This document shows, in pieces, positions 17,035 through 25,107 of a stretch of DNA of 64,000 nucleotides. Position 1 is the first letter of the stretch, and each line of letters begins with the position of its first letter. The stretch is from Rhizobiales bacterium 62-17. Its GTDB lineage: Bacteria; Pseudomonadota; Alphaproteobacteria; Rhizobiales; Beijerinckiaceae. The notes under the pieces were generated by a model. It had not been told where the DNA came from, searched no databases, and saw only the letters and a program-made list of their open reading frames with translations. Location: assembly GCA_001898965.1 (NCBI GenBank), contig MKVW01000006.1, forward strand, positions 112,882 through 176,881. Direction: 5' to 3'. The translations under genes and the position numbers were made by a program.

Positions 17035-19365
17035 TCATGCGCTTTTCTCTCTGGCTGCTTGGAGTGCCATCCAGAGTTTCGGTTGGGTGACCGGCATATC
17101 GATCGTCCCGACGCCCCTGGCGCGCACCGCATCGAGAACCGCGTTGACGATGGCGACCGGCGTACCGATCGCACCGGATTCGCCAATGCCCTTCACGCCC
17201 AACGGATTGGTCGTGCACGGCACTTCAAGCAGGCGGGATGTCACGTCCGGCATGTGATCGGCGCGGGGCAACGCGTAATCCATCAGACTGCCGCTCATGA
17301 GCTGGCCCTGCTGGTCGTAGACCATTTCCTCAAAAAGCGCCTGGCCTAATCCTTGCGCGATGCCGCCTTGAATCTGGCCTTCGCAGAGCACGTCGTTCAA
17401 GATACGGCCGACATCGTCGAACATGGTCATCGTGTTGATATGGACCGCACCAGTCTCCGGATTCACCTCGACTTCGCAGACCTGGCAGCCGTTCGGATAG
17501 TTCGGCGCGCCGCCGGGCTTGCCTGCGGCCGTTCCATCGCCCGCCAAACCGATGCCCAGAGCGTTTGCCGGTCCGGCTGGTAGATAGAACATCTTCGCCA
17601 CTTCGGTGAGCGGGATGCTCTGATTGCTCTGCGTGGCGCGAAACAGGCCATCCGCGAAAACAATATGGTCTTCCGGCGCCTGTAGCAGAATGGCCGCCAT
17701 TTTTGCGGCCCGTGCAAGCAGGCGCTCCTTAGCCTGGAGAAGCGCCGAACCACCGAGCATGGAACTGCGCGCGGCGAATGTGCCACGGCCGATCAGCACC
17801 TGATCCGTATCGCCTTGGATGTAGCGAATGCGCTCGATAGGAAAGGATAGCCAGTCCGCCACCATCTGCGAGAACACGGTGGCATGGCCCTGGCCGTGCG
17901 AATGGGTGCCCGCGATGATGCACAAAGATCCGTCCGGCTCGAAGCGCAACTCCATACGCTCGTTCATAACGCCGGCGATCTCGATATAGGGCGTGATCGA
18001 CCGCCCCCGCAACAAGCCAGACGCTCTGGAGCGTGCGGCACGCTCGGCGAAACCGTTCCAATCCGCCGCGTGGAGCGTCTGCTCCATCATGTCAGCAAAG
18101 CGACCGCTGTCGTAGGTCATGCCAGTGGCGGTGGTGTAGGGCATAGCCTCAGCGGCGATTAGATTGCGGCGGCGCAACTCGGCCGGATCGATGTTCAATT
18201 GTGCCGCGGCCGCATCCATCAACCGCTCGATCACGTAGATCGCTTCGGGACGGCCGGCGCCACGATAGACCGACATCGGCGGCATATTGGTGAAGACCGC
18301 ATGGGTACTGAGGTCGACAGCAGGAATGGCGTAGACGCTCGGGATTAATTGCAACGAGAAATATAGAGGCGGCGTCGCTGTGCCCCAGAAGTAAGCGCCG
18401 AGATTGTGCCAGGCGGTGGCGCGAAGGCCGAGCACCCGGCCGTCATTTGCCAAGGCCATTTCCGCTTCGACCGTCTGGCCGCGTCCTTGCGTGTCGGTGA
18501 GGAAGGCTTCCGAGCGGGTCGATATCCATTTGACCGGCCGACCGGCGCGCCGCGCCGCCCACAGCACCAAGGCATCTTCCGGATGCATGTGGGATTTCAG
18601 ACCGAAGCCGCCACCGACATCGGGCGAGACGACGCGCAGGCGGTTCTCGTCGATCTTGAGAACATTGGACGCGATCACCTTGCGGAAGCCGTGCGGATCC
18701 TGCGAACTGGTCCACAACGTATAGCGATCTTCCGCCTCGTCGAAGGCGCCAATGCAGCCGCGCGGCTCCAGCGATGTGGGCGCCACGCGCGGCGTCACCA
18801 TGCGCAGGCGAACCGTATGCACGGCTGCGACGAAAGCCGCTGCCGTCTTCTCCTTATCCCCCATCGGTAACAAGACGGAGAGATTTCCGGTCGGGCAATC
18901 GGGCCAGACGCGCGGCGCTTGTGCCGTCAATGCCTGTTCCGGATCGGTCACCGCCTCTAGTGGTTTGTAGTCGATGGCGACGGCCTCGGCGGCGCGGCGC
19001 GCGGCCTGAGCTGTCTCGGCAATGACGATGGCGACGCGTTCACCGACGCAGCGCACGCGATCCGAAATCAGGATCGGCCGTAGCGTCGCATGGCCATTGG
19101 GACCACCCCATAAGGACGGCATGAAAAAGGGCGGCACGGAACCAAGGCCATCGGCTACAAGATCGGCCCCGGTGAGCGCGGCGATGACGCCCGGCATGGC
19201 AATCGCCGCCGTCGTGTCGATGGATTTGATGTCGGCATGAGCATGGGGCGACAGGACCAGCGCCATATAGGCCTGACGCGGGAGCGTGATATCTCCCACA
19301 TATTTCCCGGCTCCCGTCAGAAAACGGCGATCCTCCAGCCGCCCCTTGAAGGCCTTCGTGGTCAT
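17035..19365 (-). CDS. Molybdenum hydroxylase large subunit (xanthine dehydrogenase family, molybdopterin-binding)
   Basis: A 776-residue catalytic subunit. ATG 19365 is preferred over GTG 19368 because GGGAGG lies at normal spacing. It has the N-terminal a/b hammerhead domain (RRFLTGAGKYVGDI), the cofactor segments GGGFGLKSH and YRGAGRPEA, and the C-terminal GIGESGAIGTP whose Glu is the likely catalytic base. The CO dehydrogenase loop AYxCSFR is absent, so this is not a CO oxidiser. Such enzymes hydroxylate carbon next to ring nitrogen in nicotinate, picolinate, quinoline or purines. The ring-opening genes upstream in the same operon support an N-heteroaromatic substrate. Confidence 0.93.
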   Translation of the reverse strand: MTTKAFKGRLEDRRFLTGAGKYVGDITLPRQAYMALVLSPHAHADIKSIDTTAAIAMPGVIAALTGADLVADGLGSVPPFFMPSLWGGPNGHATLRPILISDRVRCVGERVAIVIAETAQAARRAAEAVAIDYKPLEAVTDPEQALTAQAPRVWPDCPTGNLSVLLPMGDKEKTAAAFVAAVHTVRLRMVTPRVAPTSLEPRGCIGAFDEAEDRYTLWTSSQDPHGFRKVIASNVLKIDENRLRVVSPDVGGGFGLKSHMHPEDALVLWAARRAGRPVKWISTRSEAFLTDTQGRGQTVEAEMALANDGRVLGLRATAWHNLGAYFWGTATPPLYFSLQLIPSVYAIPAVDLSTHAVFTNMPPMSVYRGAGRPEAIYVIERLMDAAAAQLNIDPAELRRRNLIAAEAMPYTTATGMTYDSGRFADMMEQTLHAADWNGFAERAARSRASGLLRGRSITPYIEIAGVMNERMELRFEPDGSLCIIAGTHSHGQGHATVFSQMVADWLSFPIERIRYIQGDTDQVLIGRGTFAARSSMLGGSALLQAKERLLARAAKMAAILLQAPEDHIVFADGLFRATQSNQSIPLTEVAKMFYLPAGPANALGIGLAGDGTAAGKPGGAPNYPNGCQVCEVEVNPETGAVHINTMTMFDDVGRILNDVLCEGQIQGGIAQGLGQALFEEMVYDQQGQLMSGSLMDYALPRADHMPDVTSRLLEVPCTTNPLGVKGIGESGAIGTPVAIVNAVLDAVRARGVGTIDMPVTQPKLWMALQAAREKSA

Positions 19366-19386
19366 CACTCCCTCCCGATACCTCTC

Positions 19387-20505
19387 TCAGAATGCTTGGT
19401 TCAGTTCGCGCAACGCTGTTTCGACGATCCGCACCTGATCGATCGGCGACGCGCCGGAACGCTCCAGCTCGCCGAGCTTCAGGGAACTGTTGACGACGAG
19501 CGCGCAACGTGCCCAGCGCCGCGCCATGAAGGTTGCAAAGGCCTCATCGAGCGTTCTTGCCTGCGCGATGCATTCAGCAAGGACAACGCCATCTTCCATC
19601 GCCATGCCGGCACCCGAGGCGAGCTGCGGCGTCGTCGCATGCGCCGCATCGCCGATCAGCAGGGTGCCATCCCGATACCACGGCGACGGCAGAAAGATCG
19701 TCTCCAAAGGCCGGGCGACGATATTGGAGTTCGGGCCGAGTTCGGCGCGCGCATCGGCGATCGGACCGCCGAACGGTCCCATCAGCTCGGCAAGGCGAAC
19801 ATGGAGCAGCGCGTCGGGCAGTCGCTGGAATGCCGTCATCGGTTCAAGCAAAAACATATACATAAGATCGGCCGAGACAGGGTTCATGCCGACCTTGCAC
19901 GGACCGCCAAGGAAATAGGTACGGCGATTGATCTGCTTGTGCTTGATGGTCATCAGGCGCCAACAGACCTGGCCGACATACTGCGGCGCTAGCGCATCGC
20001 CGAACAGAGTAGTGCGCGTGGTCGAGAAAATGCCGTCGGCGCCGATAACAAGATCGTAGATGCCGGAGGCGCCATCGGAGAATTGTACGACCTTCGGCGA
20101 GCCTGGCGAGATGCTTTTAGCTTGGACACCGAGCGACACTTCCGGTGCTAGCGCCATCAGGCGATCGCGCAGGATGCGATGCAGCGCCGGCCGCAGAATG
20201 CCACCAGCACCCGGTATTTCGTTGTCATCGACGCCGGTTTCGATTTCGGCGATGAGACCACCTTGTGGATCCAGTGCAAGAACACCGTCGGCGACAAAAC
20301 CGTCCTTGAGGATGCTGTCGAGAATGCCGAGCCGTTTCATCACCCGCAAGGTCGGGCCGGTGATGGTGATGCCGGCGCCATAGACTTTCCATTCAGGGTC
20401 GATATCGATGAGATGAACGTCAACGCCGATCTCGCGCAGGCAGATCGCCGCCGACATGCCGGCGATGCCGCCACCGATGATCAGAGCTGAGGAAATTGCA
20501 GGCAT
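19387..20505 (-). CDS. FAD-dependent monooxygenase (salicylate / 6-hydroxynicotinate hydroxylase-like)
   Basis: A 372-residue class A flavin hydroxylase. GGGIAG (residues 11-16) and the acidic end DIDP mark the FAD Rossmann fold, DLVIGADGI (about 151-159) is the middle DG motif, and GDAAH is at 285-289. Relatives hydroxylate salicylate, 6-hydroxynicotinate or urate. In this operon, between the dioxygenase and the molybdenum hydroxylase, it would place a second hydroxyl on the ring hydroxylated by CoxLMS, giving a vicinal diol or hydroxypyridone for the LigAB-type enzyme. Confidence 0.88.
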   Translation of the reverse strand: MPAISSALIIGGGIAGMSAAICLREIGVDVHLIDIDPEWKVYGAGITITGPTLRVMKRLGILDSILKDGFVADGVLALDPQGGLIAEIETGVDDNEIPGAGGILRPALHRILRDRLMALAPEVSLGVQAKSISPGSPKVVQFSDGASGIYDLVIGADGIFSTTRTTLFGDALAPQYVGQVCWRLMTIKHKQINRRTYFLGGPCKVGMNPVSADLMYMFLLEPMTAFQRLPDALLHVRLAELMGPFGGPIADARAELGPNSNIVARPLETIFLPSPWYRDGTLLIGDAAHATTPQLASGAGMAMEDGVVLAECIAQARTLDEAFATFMARRWARCALVVNSSLKLGELERSGASPIDQVRIVETALRELNQAF

Positions 20506-20523
20506 GCCGATTTTATCTCGTCG

Positions 20524-21345
20524 TTATAGGGCGAACCGGCCGATACCGATGCCGGTGTACCAATCGTTGATGGCGCGATAATAGGTGCGCTCATACTTCG
20601 CGCCGTTCGCCGCGCCCAGAGCCGCCAGCCACATGCGAATTTCCTCGCAACCATTGCCGGCCGTGTGAACGAAATCCGTCGCATAGGCTAGCGTGGCATC
20701 GATGTCGCCGGATTCCATTAGATCGATGAACCTGCGATCGAATTCCTCGTTCACCATGCCCATGCGAGGCGTAGCGATGTCATGGCTGATGCCGCCAGTC
20801 GCCAGGATCGCGATGCGATCGATGCCGTCATAGGCGCGAAGCGCTTCACCCAAATAGCGGCCGAGCTGATAACTGCGGCGCATGGTCGGCATCGGCGGTT
20901 GGACGCAATTGATCAGTACCGGCACGATCGGCAGATTGGGATCGAGACCGGAGAGTTCCAGCGGCGTCAATGAGCCATGATCGAGCACCATCTCCATGGA
21001 GAAGGAGGGGTCGAAATCGGCTTCGTAGGCCTGTTGTAACAGATAGGCGCCGAGTTTCTGATCGCCCTCGAAGGTGCGGCGTTTGGCATGGAGCCAATGT
21101 TCGGCCGGGCTTTCGTAGCTTTCCGCGCAGCCAATGCAGAAGGCGGGAAAGTTGTTGAGGAAGAAATTGTGCAGGTGATCGTTGGACAGAACGATCAGGG
21201 CCTGGGGTTTTCCGGCGGCGAAATCCGCACCCATCGTCTTATAGGCATCGAAGACTTCCATGCGTAGCGATGCTGGAATCCGATCCGGAAAATTGAGCAT
21301 GACTGGCGTGTGGCTGGCCGTATAGATGCCGGTGATCTCAGCCAT
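20524..21345 (-). CDS. Class III extradiol ring-cleavage dioxygenase, catalytic (LigB-like) subunit
   Basis: A 273-residue LigB-family protein starting MAEITGIYTASHTPVML at 21345; the longer frame to 21387 runs through the LigA gene. His12, His57 (SNDHLH) and a Glu in NGCEEIRMWL (about 234-235) fit the Fe(II) ligands, and LDHGS (His123) and GGISHD (His188) fit the second-sphere histidines. It should open a ring between two oxygens at an Fe(II) site. It overlaps the LigA-like gene by 8 bases, so both subunits are made together. The substrate is more likely a dihydroxypyridine or hydroxypyridone than protocatechuate, judging by the molybdenum hydroxylase neighbours. Confidence 0.92.
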   Translation of the reverse strand: MAEITGIYTASHTPVMLNFPDRIPASLRMEVFDAYKTMGADFAAGKPQALIVLSNDHLHNFFLNNFPAFCIGCAESYESPAEHWLHAKRRTFEGDQKLGAYLLQQAYEADFDPSFSMEMVLDHGSLTPLELSGLDPNLPIVPVLINCVQPPMPTMRRSYQLGRYLGEALRAYDGIDRIAILATGGISHDIATPRMGMVNEEFDRRFIDLMESGDIDATLAYATDFVHTAGNGCEEIRMWLAALGAANGAKYERTYYRAINDWYTGIGIGRFAL

Positions 21346-21646
21346 TGTTATATTCCTTGCGCGTGAGAAGGCTGCGCAATGCGGCAAGCGACACGTCTTC
21401 CGGTATTTTCATGCCAATGCAATGGGCGCGCAGCAGATAGGGATTGACGCCGCTGAGATACATTTTAGCCACGTCATTCCCCTTGATACAGCGCACGAGA
21501 TCGGCGGGCAGGTTGAAGCGCGCCAGATAGGCGTCGGCATCGACCTTGTAGGCTTCCAGATGATCGTCATTGTGATGCAGCTGATAGAGCACCTTATCCA
21601 TGAGATAGGCGCGGGTGCTGGGTATCAGCTCCTGCCAGTTGGCCAT
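21338..21646 (-). CDS. Extradiol dioxygenase small (LigA-like, alpha) subunit
   Basis: A 102-residue helical protein of the LigA family, which caps the active site of class III extradiol dioxygenases. Typical features are YQLHHNDDHLEAYKVD, FNLPADLVRCIKGNDV and GVNPYLLRAHCIGM. GGAGG stands at good spacing before its ATG at 21646. It is translationally coupled to the LigB-like gene. Confidence 0.92.
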   Translation of the reverse strand: MANWQELIPSTRAYLMDKVLYQLHHNDDHLEAYKVDADAYLARFNLPADLVRCIKGNDVAKMYLSGVNPYLLRAHCIGMKIPEDVSLAALRSLLTRKEYNNG

Positions 21647-21659
21647 GTTGGTCCTCCAC

Positions 21660-22808
21660 TCAGCGCGCGAATTGCCGGGCTATCCAATCGGTGATCGTCG
21701 GCACCGTTTTTGGGCCAAAGCCCATATGTCCACCGGGAAAGAGCCGCACCGATTTCGGGTCGCCATGATCGAGCAGGAGGTCGATGTCGGCATTTGGGCA
21801 TTGGGTATCGTTGCGGCCGTTGACCAAGAGCAGCGGCGCCGAGCGGCGATCGAGAAGGCCCTGATCAAGCAGGGACAACCGCTTGAAGCCGTCGCGATAC
21901 TCCGTGTCGTTGGTGGCGCCCAGCATGCGGCAGCGGGTTTCCACCAGCTCCATCAGATAGCTGTCGGGATAGCGGGATTTCTCAATCCAATCTGGCTGGA
22001 ACATATAGTGTATGCCGCCGCCCCAGTTCACCGCAGCGCGGAAGCGCTCGGGCATCAAATGCGCGAGTTTCGTCGCCCAGTGACCACCAAACGACCGACC
22101 GACGATGGCCATGCGGCTTGCATCGAAGCGGCCGCTCTGTTCAACCCAATCGAAGACCGGCAAGAACTGCCGCTCGCCATCCTGCCCAGCTTTGATCGGC
22201 GATTCGCCTGTGCCGACATTGTCGAGAGCGACGGTGGCAAAGCCTTGGCGCGCGATATCCTCGGTGAGGATGGTCATCTCCTCCTTCCAGGCATCGACAC
22301 CGCCCCACATGACGATGACAGGAGGACGTTCGATGTGTCGGGGCATGCGTAGATAGGCAACGATCTCGTTACCTTCGCCGGACCGCCCGAGAAACGGTAG
22401 GCGGATGGTCTCGATCAGCGGATCGGCGAGAGCGCCGAAACGTCGGTAAGCACTGGCGGCGCGGCGATAGCTTTCTTCCTTGGCGGGATGATTGGGGCAA
22501 GGAAAACGCCCCATGAAATAGAAAGAATAGGCCTGATAGAACAGCCTTGCGGCCTTCGCTTGATCACCTGCTTTCTCGGCTATTTCCGCATCGGCAATAT
22601 AGTGATCGCCTTGGTTCATCCAGGCCCGTGCCCAGCGCTCGCCGTCCAATCCGTCGAGTTTTTCGATGACGGTTTTCGTCGCCCCGACATCCGTCAGGCC
22701 CATTGGATGAATACGTTTGTCCAGCCGATCGAGCATCCATTGCTTGGCATCGGCGAGCGAGCGCGGCCCCATTAATTCGGTGTTCAAGAGCGTTTCTCCA
22801 CCCCTCAT
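21660..22808 (-). CDS. Alpha/beta hydrolase (2,6-dihydroxypseudooxynicotine hydrolase / FrsA-like C-C hydrolase family)
   Basis: A 382-residue protein with a helical N-terminal domain (1-130) and an alpha/beta hydrolase fold. The nucleophile Ser239 lies in VGRSFGG, the acid Asp in NGRNDTQCP, and the base His in FPGGHMGFG. Its size and layout match the DHPON hydrolase group, which cuts C-C bonds in heterocyclic diketones. It is the first gene of the leftward operon; the 209 bases upstream (22809-23017) presumably hold the promoter, but no clear -35/-10 was found. The start at 22808 has no good ribosome site; TTG at 22787, seven codons in, follows GGTGGAG and is an alternative. Confidence 0.88.
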   Translation of the reverse strand: MRGGETLLNTELMGPRSLADAKQWMLDRLDKRIHPMGLTDVGATKTVIEKLDGLDGERWARAWMNQGDHYIADAEIAEKAGDQAKAARLFYQAYSFYFMGRFPCPNHPAKEESYRRAASAYRRFGALADPLIETIRLPFLGRSGEGNEIVAYLRMPRHIERPPVIVMWGGVDAWKEEMTILTEDIARQGFATVALDNVGTGESPIKAGQDGERQFLPVFDWVEQSGRFDASRMAIVGRSFGGHWATKLAHLMPERFRAAVNWGGGIHYMFQPDWIEKSRYPDSYLMELVETRCRMLGATNDTEYRDGFKRLSLLDQGLLDRRSAPLLLVNGRNDTQCPNADIDLLLDHGDPKSVRLFPGGHMGFGPKTVPTITDWIARQFAR

Positions 22809-23017
22809 GGGGAAGAGTTTTAGGTTAGGGTGGCAGGGCCCTCTTGCCTAAAAATGCCAGCCTGCTTGACCGGGAGTGAGAGAGGCGAATTTTGACGTGG
22901 AGCGGATCACTGTCGGGACACTATGGCTGGGATACGAAGTACCAATAGTCGGTTTTCCGCCTGCCGGTTCAAATCAGCGAGCCATCTTTAAACGCCGCAA
23001 ACGCGCGATTATGGCCG

Positions 23018-23500
23018 TCACCGCATGCGGGTCAGATCCATCGGGCGATTGTCGATGATGGCTTCCATGGAGAAAAAGCCTGTTACCGTGGCGAGATCGA
23101 AATTGGTGATGAGCTTTTGGTAAAAGGCGTCATAGCCGGCCATGCCTTTCGTGACGACCTTGATTAGATAGTCCCAATCTCCGCCGATCCGATAGAAATC
23201 GATAACCTCTGGGAGGCGCTCGACATGCGCACGAAAGCTGTCGGCCCATTCCTTCGAATGATGGCGCGTGCGGATCATCACGAAGACCGTCAGGTCGAGG
23301 CCGAGGCCTTTAAGATCGATATTGACCTGGCTGTTGCCGATGATGCCTTGGGCCGTCAGCCTTTGCATCCGCCGCCAACAGGCGTTTTGGGATAGGCCGA
23401 CTCGCTCGGCGAGATCGCGTTGCGACATCGCTCCGTCTTTTTGCAGCCAAGTCAGGATCTTCAGATCAATAGCGTCTATTTTTTCCATTTTATCGATCAT
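23018..23500 (-). CDS. Lrp/AsnC family transcriptional regulator
   Basis: A 160-residue regulator starting at ATG 23500 (MIDKMEKIDAIDLKIL); ATG 23488 is also possible. Residues 5-65 form the winged helix-turn-helix (MSQRDLAERVGLSQNACWRR), and the rest is the RAM ligand domain (GGDWDYLIKVVTKGMAGYDAFYQ split by its usual Gly-rich turn). It diverges from the class V PLP enzyme at 23593 across 92 bases, a layout in which Lrp-type proteins commonly activate the neighbouring amino-acid gene. It could also affect the ring-degrading operon downstream. Confidence 0.92.
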   Translation of the reverse strand: MIDKMEKIDAIDLKILTWLQKDGAMSQRDLAERVGLSQNACWRRMQRLTAQGIIGNSQVNIDLKGLGLDLTVFVMIRTRHHSKEWADSFRAHVERLPEVIDFYRIGGDWDYLIKVVTKGMAGYDAFYQKLITNFDLATVTGFFSMEAIIDNRPMDLTRMR

Positions 23501-23592
23501 ATGACACAATACTGGTCGACAATTCCAAATTTTATGCGACTTTTCAACCCCTTTATGGGTCTATCTTCCGGCGTTCCCGAAGGAGACTTGGA

Positions 23593-25086
23593 ATGCAGGA
23601 TAAGCGGCCGCCGACCGGATCAGCAGCTTTGCTGGGGGCGTTCAGGCACATGTTGGCGCAGCCAGACCTTATCGGCAGGCTGCAATCAGGCCTGATTGGC
23701 AATGACGCTGTGGTTGATGGGCCTTTCGGCGAAAAGCTGCTCGTCTACGCGGACTATGTCGCTTCCGGCCGCGCGCTCCTGCAGATCGAAACCTTCGTTC
23801 TCCAGCACGTCCTGCCCTATTACGCCAACAGCCATACGGAAGCCTCCTATTGCGGGGGACGTATGACGCAAATGCGCCGGGAAGCGCGGGGCATCATCGG
23901 CGAATGTTGCGGGGCGACTGACGAACATGCGGTGATTTTCGCCGGCTCAGGGGCAACAGCCGGCATCAATCGGCTCGTCACGTTGCTGGGTGTCCATCAG
24001 GCGGTGGCCGCAGGCGAGCGGGTGCATGTCATTATCGGCCCCTATGAACACCACTCGAACATCTTGCCTTGGCGTGAAAGTGGCGCGCGGATGACCGAAA
24101 TCGCCGAGAGCCCCGATGGAGGTCCGGATCTGGACGCGCTTGATGCCGCGCTCCACGATGCGGCGCCAAACGATCTCGTCATTTGCGCCTTCTCCGCCGC
24201 TTCCAACGTGACCGGGATCGTCACTGACGTCGCTGCCGTCACGCGTCGGGTCAAGGCGGCGGGTGCCCGAATGGTTTGGGACTATGCGGGAGCTGGTCCC
24301 TATCTGCCGATCGCCATGTCGCCGGCTGGTGCTGCGGAGATCGATGCGATCGTCGTTTCGCCGCACAAGTTTATTGGTGGTCCAGGAGCGTCGGGCATCT
24401 TGATCGTCCGCCGAGATGCCGTCGTCGTGAAGAAGCCAAGCTGGCCGGGCGGGGGAACCGTGCGTTTTGTGTCGCCTTCGAGCCATGATTACAGCGACAG
24501 TCTCGAGGCGCGAGAAGAAGCGGGTACGCCGAACGTCATCGGGGACATTCGCGCTGCGTTGGCTTTCATGGTGAAGGCGGCAATCGGTGATGACGTCATG
24601 CGTCAACGAAACACCGAGCTGACCCGGCGAGCCATTGCGGCCTGGCAAGATCAACCTTGTATCGAACTTCTGGGGCCGCTTGATGTGCCCAGACTGCCCA
24701 TCTTTTCATTCCGCGTACGGGATGGAAAGGAGGGCTTTCTTCATCAGCAACTGGTGACGCGGCTGCTCAGTGATCGCTTCGGCATTCAAGCTCGCGGCGG
24801 CTGTGCTTGTGCCGGGCCATATGTCCATCGGCTTTTGTCGATCGACGAGGTGGAATCCGAAAAGCTTCGGCAAGATATCTTAGCTGGCCGCGAAATAGAA
24901 AAGCCGGGCTTCATCCGCTTGAATTTCAGCGTTCTCTTGCCCGATGAGAAGGTGGAATTCATCCTCCAGTCCGTTCTCGAACTGGCTCGCAGCGCACCGC
25001 AGTATGTGTCGATGTATGCCTGCGACACGCGGCGAGCGATATTCTCGCCGAAAGAAGATGTGCCGCTCGTCAGTTTGGCGTCTTGA
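23593..25086 (+). CDS. Aminotransferase class V-fold PLP enzyme (cysteine desulfurase / selenocysteine lyase-like)
   Basis: A 497-residue fold-type I PLP enzyme. The Schiff-base Lys is in VVSPHKFIGG, substrate/PLP contacts in AGSGATAGINR and PYEHHSN, and a mobile-loop Cys pair in RGGCACAGPY resembles the catalytic Cys region of SufS-like desulfurases. It is about 90 residues longer than SufS/IscS, with an N-terminal extension and a C-terminal tail. No suf or isc genes are near, so housekeeping Fe-S work is unlikely. Sulfur or amino-group removal from a specific amino acid is plausible under control of the divergent Lrp regulator. AGGAGA at 23581-23586 is the ribosome site. Confidence 0.85.
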   Translation: MQDKRPPTGSAALLGAFRHMLAQPDLIGRLQSGLIGNDAVVDGPFGEKLLVYADYVASGRALLQIETFVLQHVLPYYANSHTEASYCGGRMTQMRREARGIIGECCGATDEHAVIFAGSGATAGINRLVTLLGVHQAVAAGERVHVIIGPYEHHSNILPWRESGARMTEIAESPDGGPDLDALDAALHDAAPNDLVICAFSAASNVTGIVTDVAAVTRRVKAAGARMVWDYAGAGPYLPIAMSPAGAAEIDAIVVSPHKFIGGPGASGILIVRRDAVVVKKPSWPGGGTVRFVSPSSHDYSDSLEAREEAGTPNVIGDIRAALAFMVKAAIGDDVMRQRNTELTRRAIAAWQDQPCIELLGPLDVPRLPIFSFRVRDGKEGFLHQQLVTRLLSDRFGIQARGGCACAGPYVHRLLSIDEVESEKLRQDILAGREIEKPGFIRLNFSVLLPDEKVEFILQSVLELARSAPQYVSMYACDTRRAIFSPKEDVPLVSLAS

Positions 25087-25107
25087 GCGAGGAGCTGGAG
25101 CAACTTC

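Noticed and set aside
17035-19365. CO dehydrogenase large subunit
   Set aside because: The AYxCSFR active-site loop is absent; the corresponding place reads YRGAGRPEA, typical of other Mo hydroxylases.
22876-23058. 60-codon plus-strand frame before the Lrp gene
   Set aside because: It overlaps the lrp 3' end, has no ribosome site and no recognisable features.
23593-25086. Housekeeping cysteine desulfurase (IscS/SufS/NifS)
   Set aside because: It is too long, has a Cys-x-Cys loop, and no isc, suf or nif genes are nearby.
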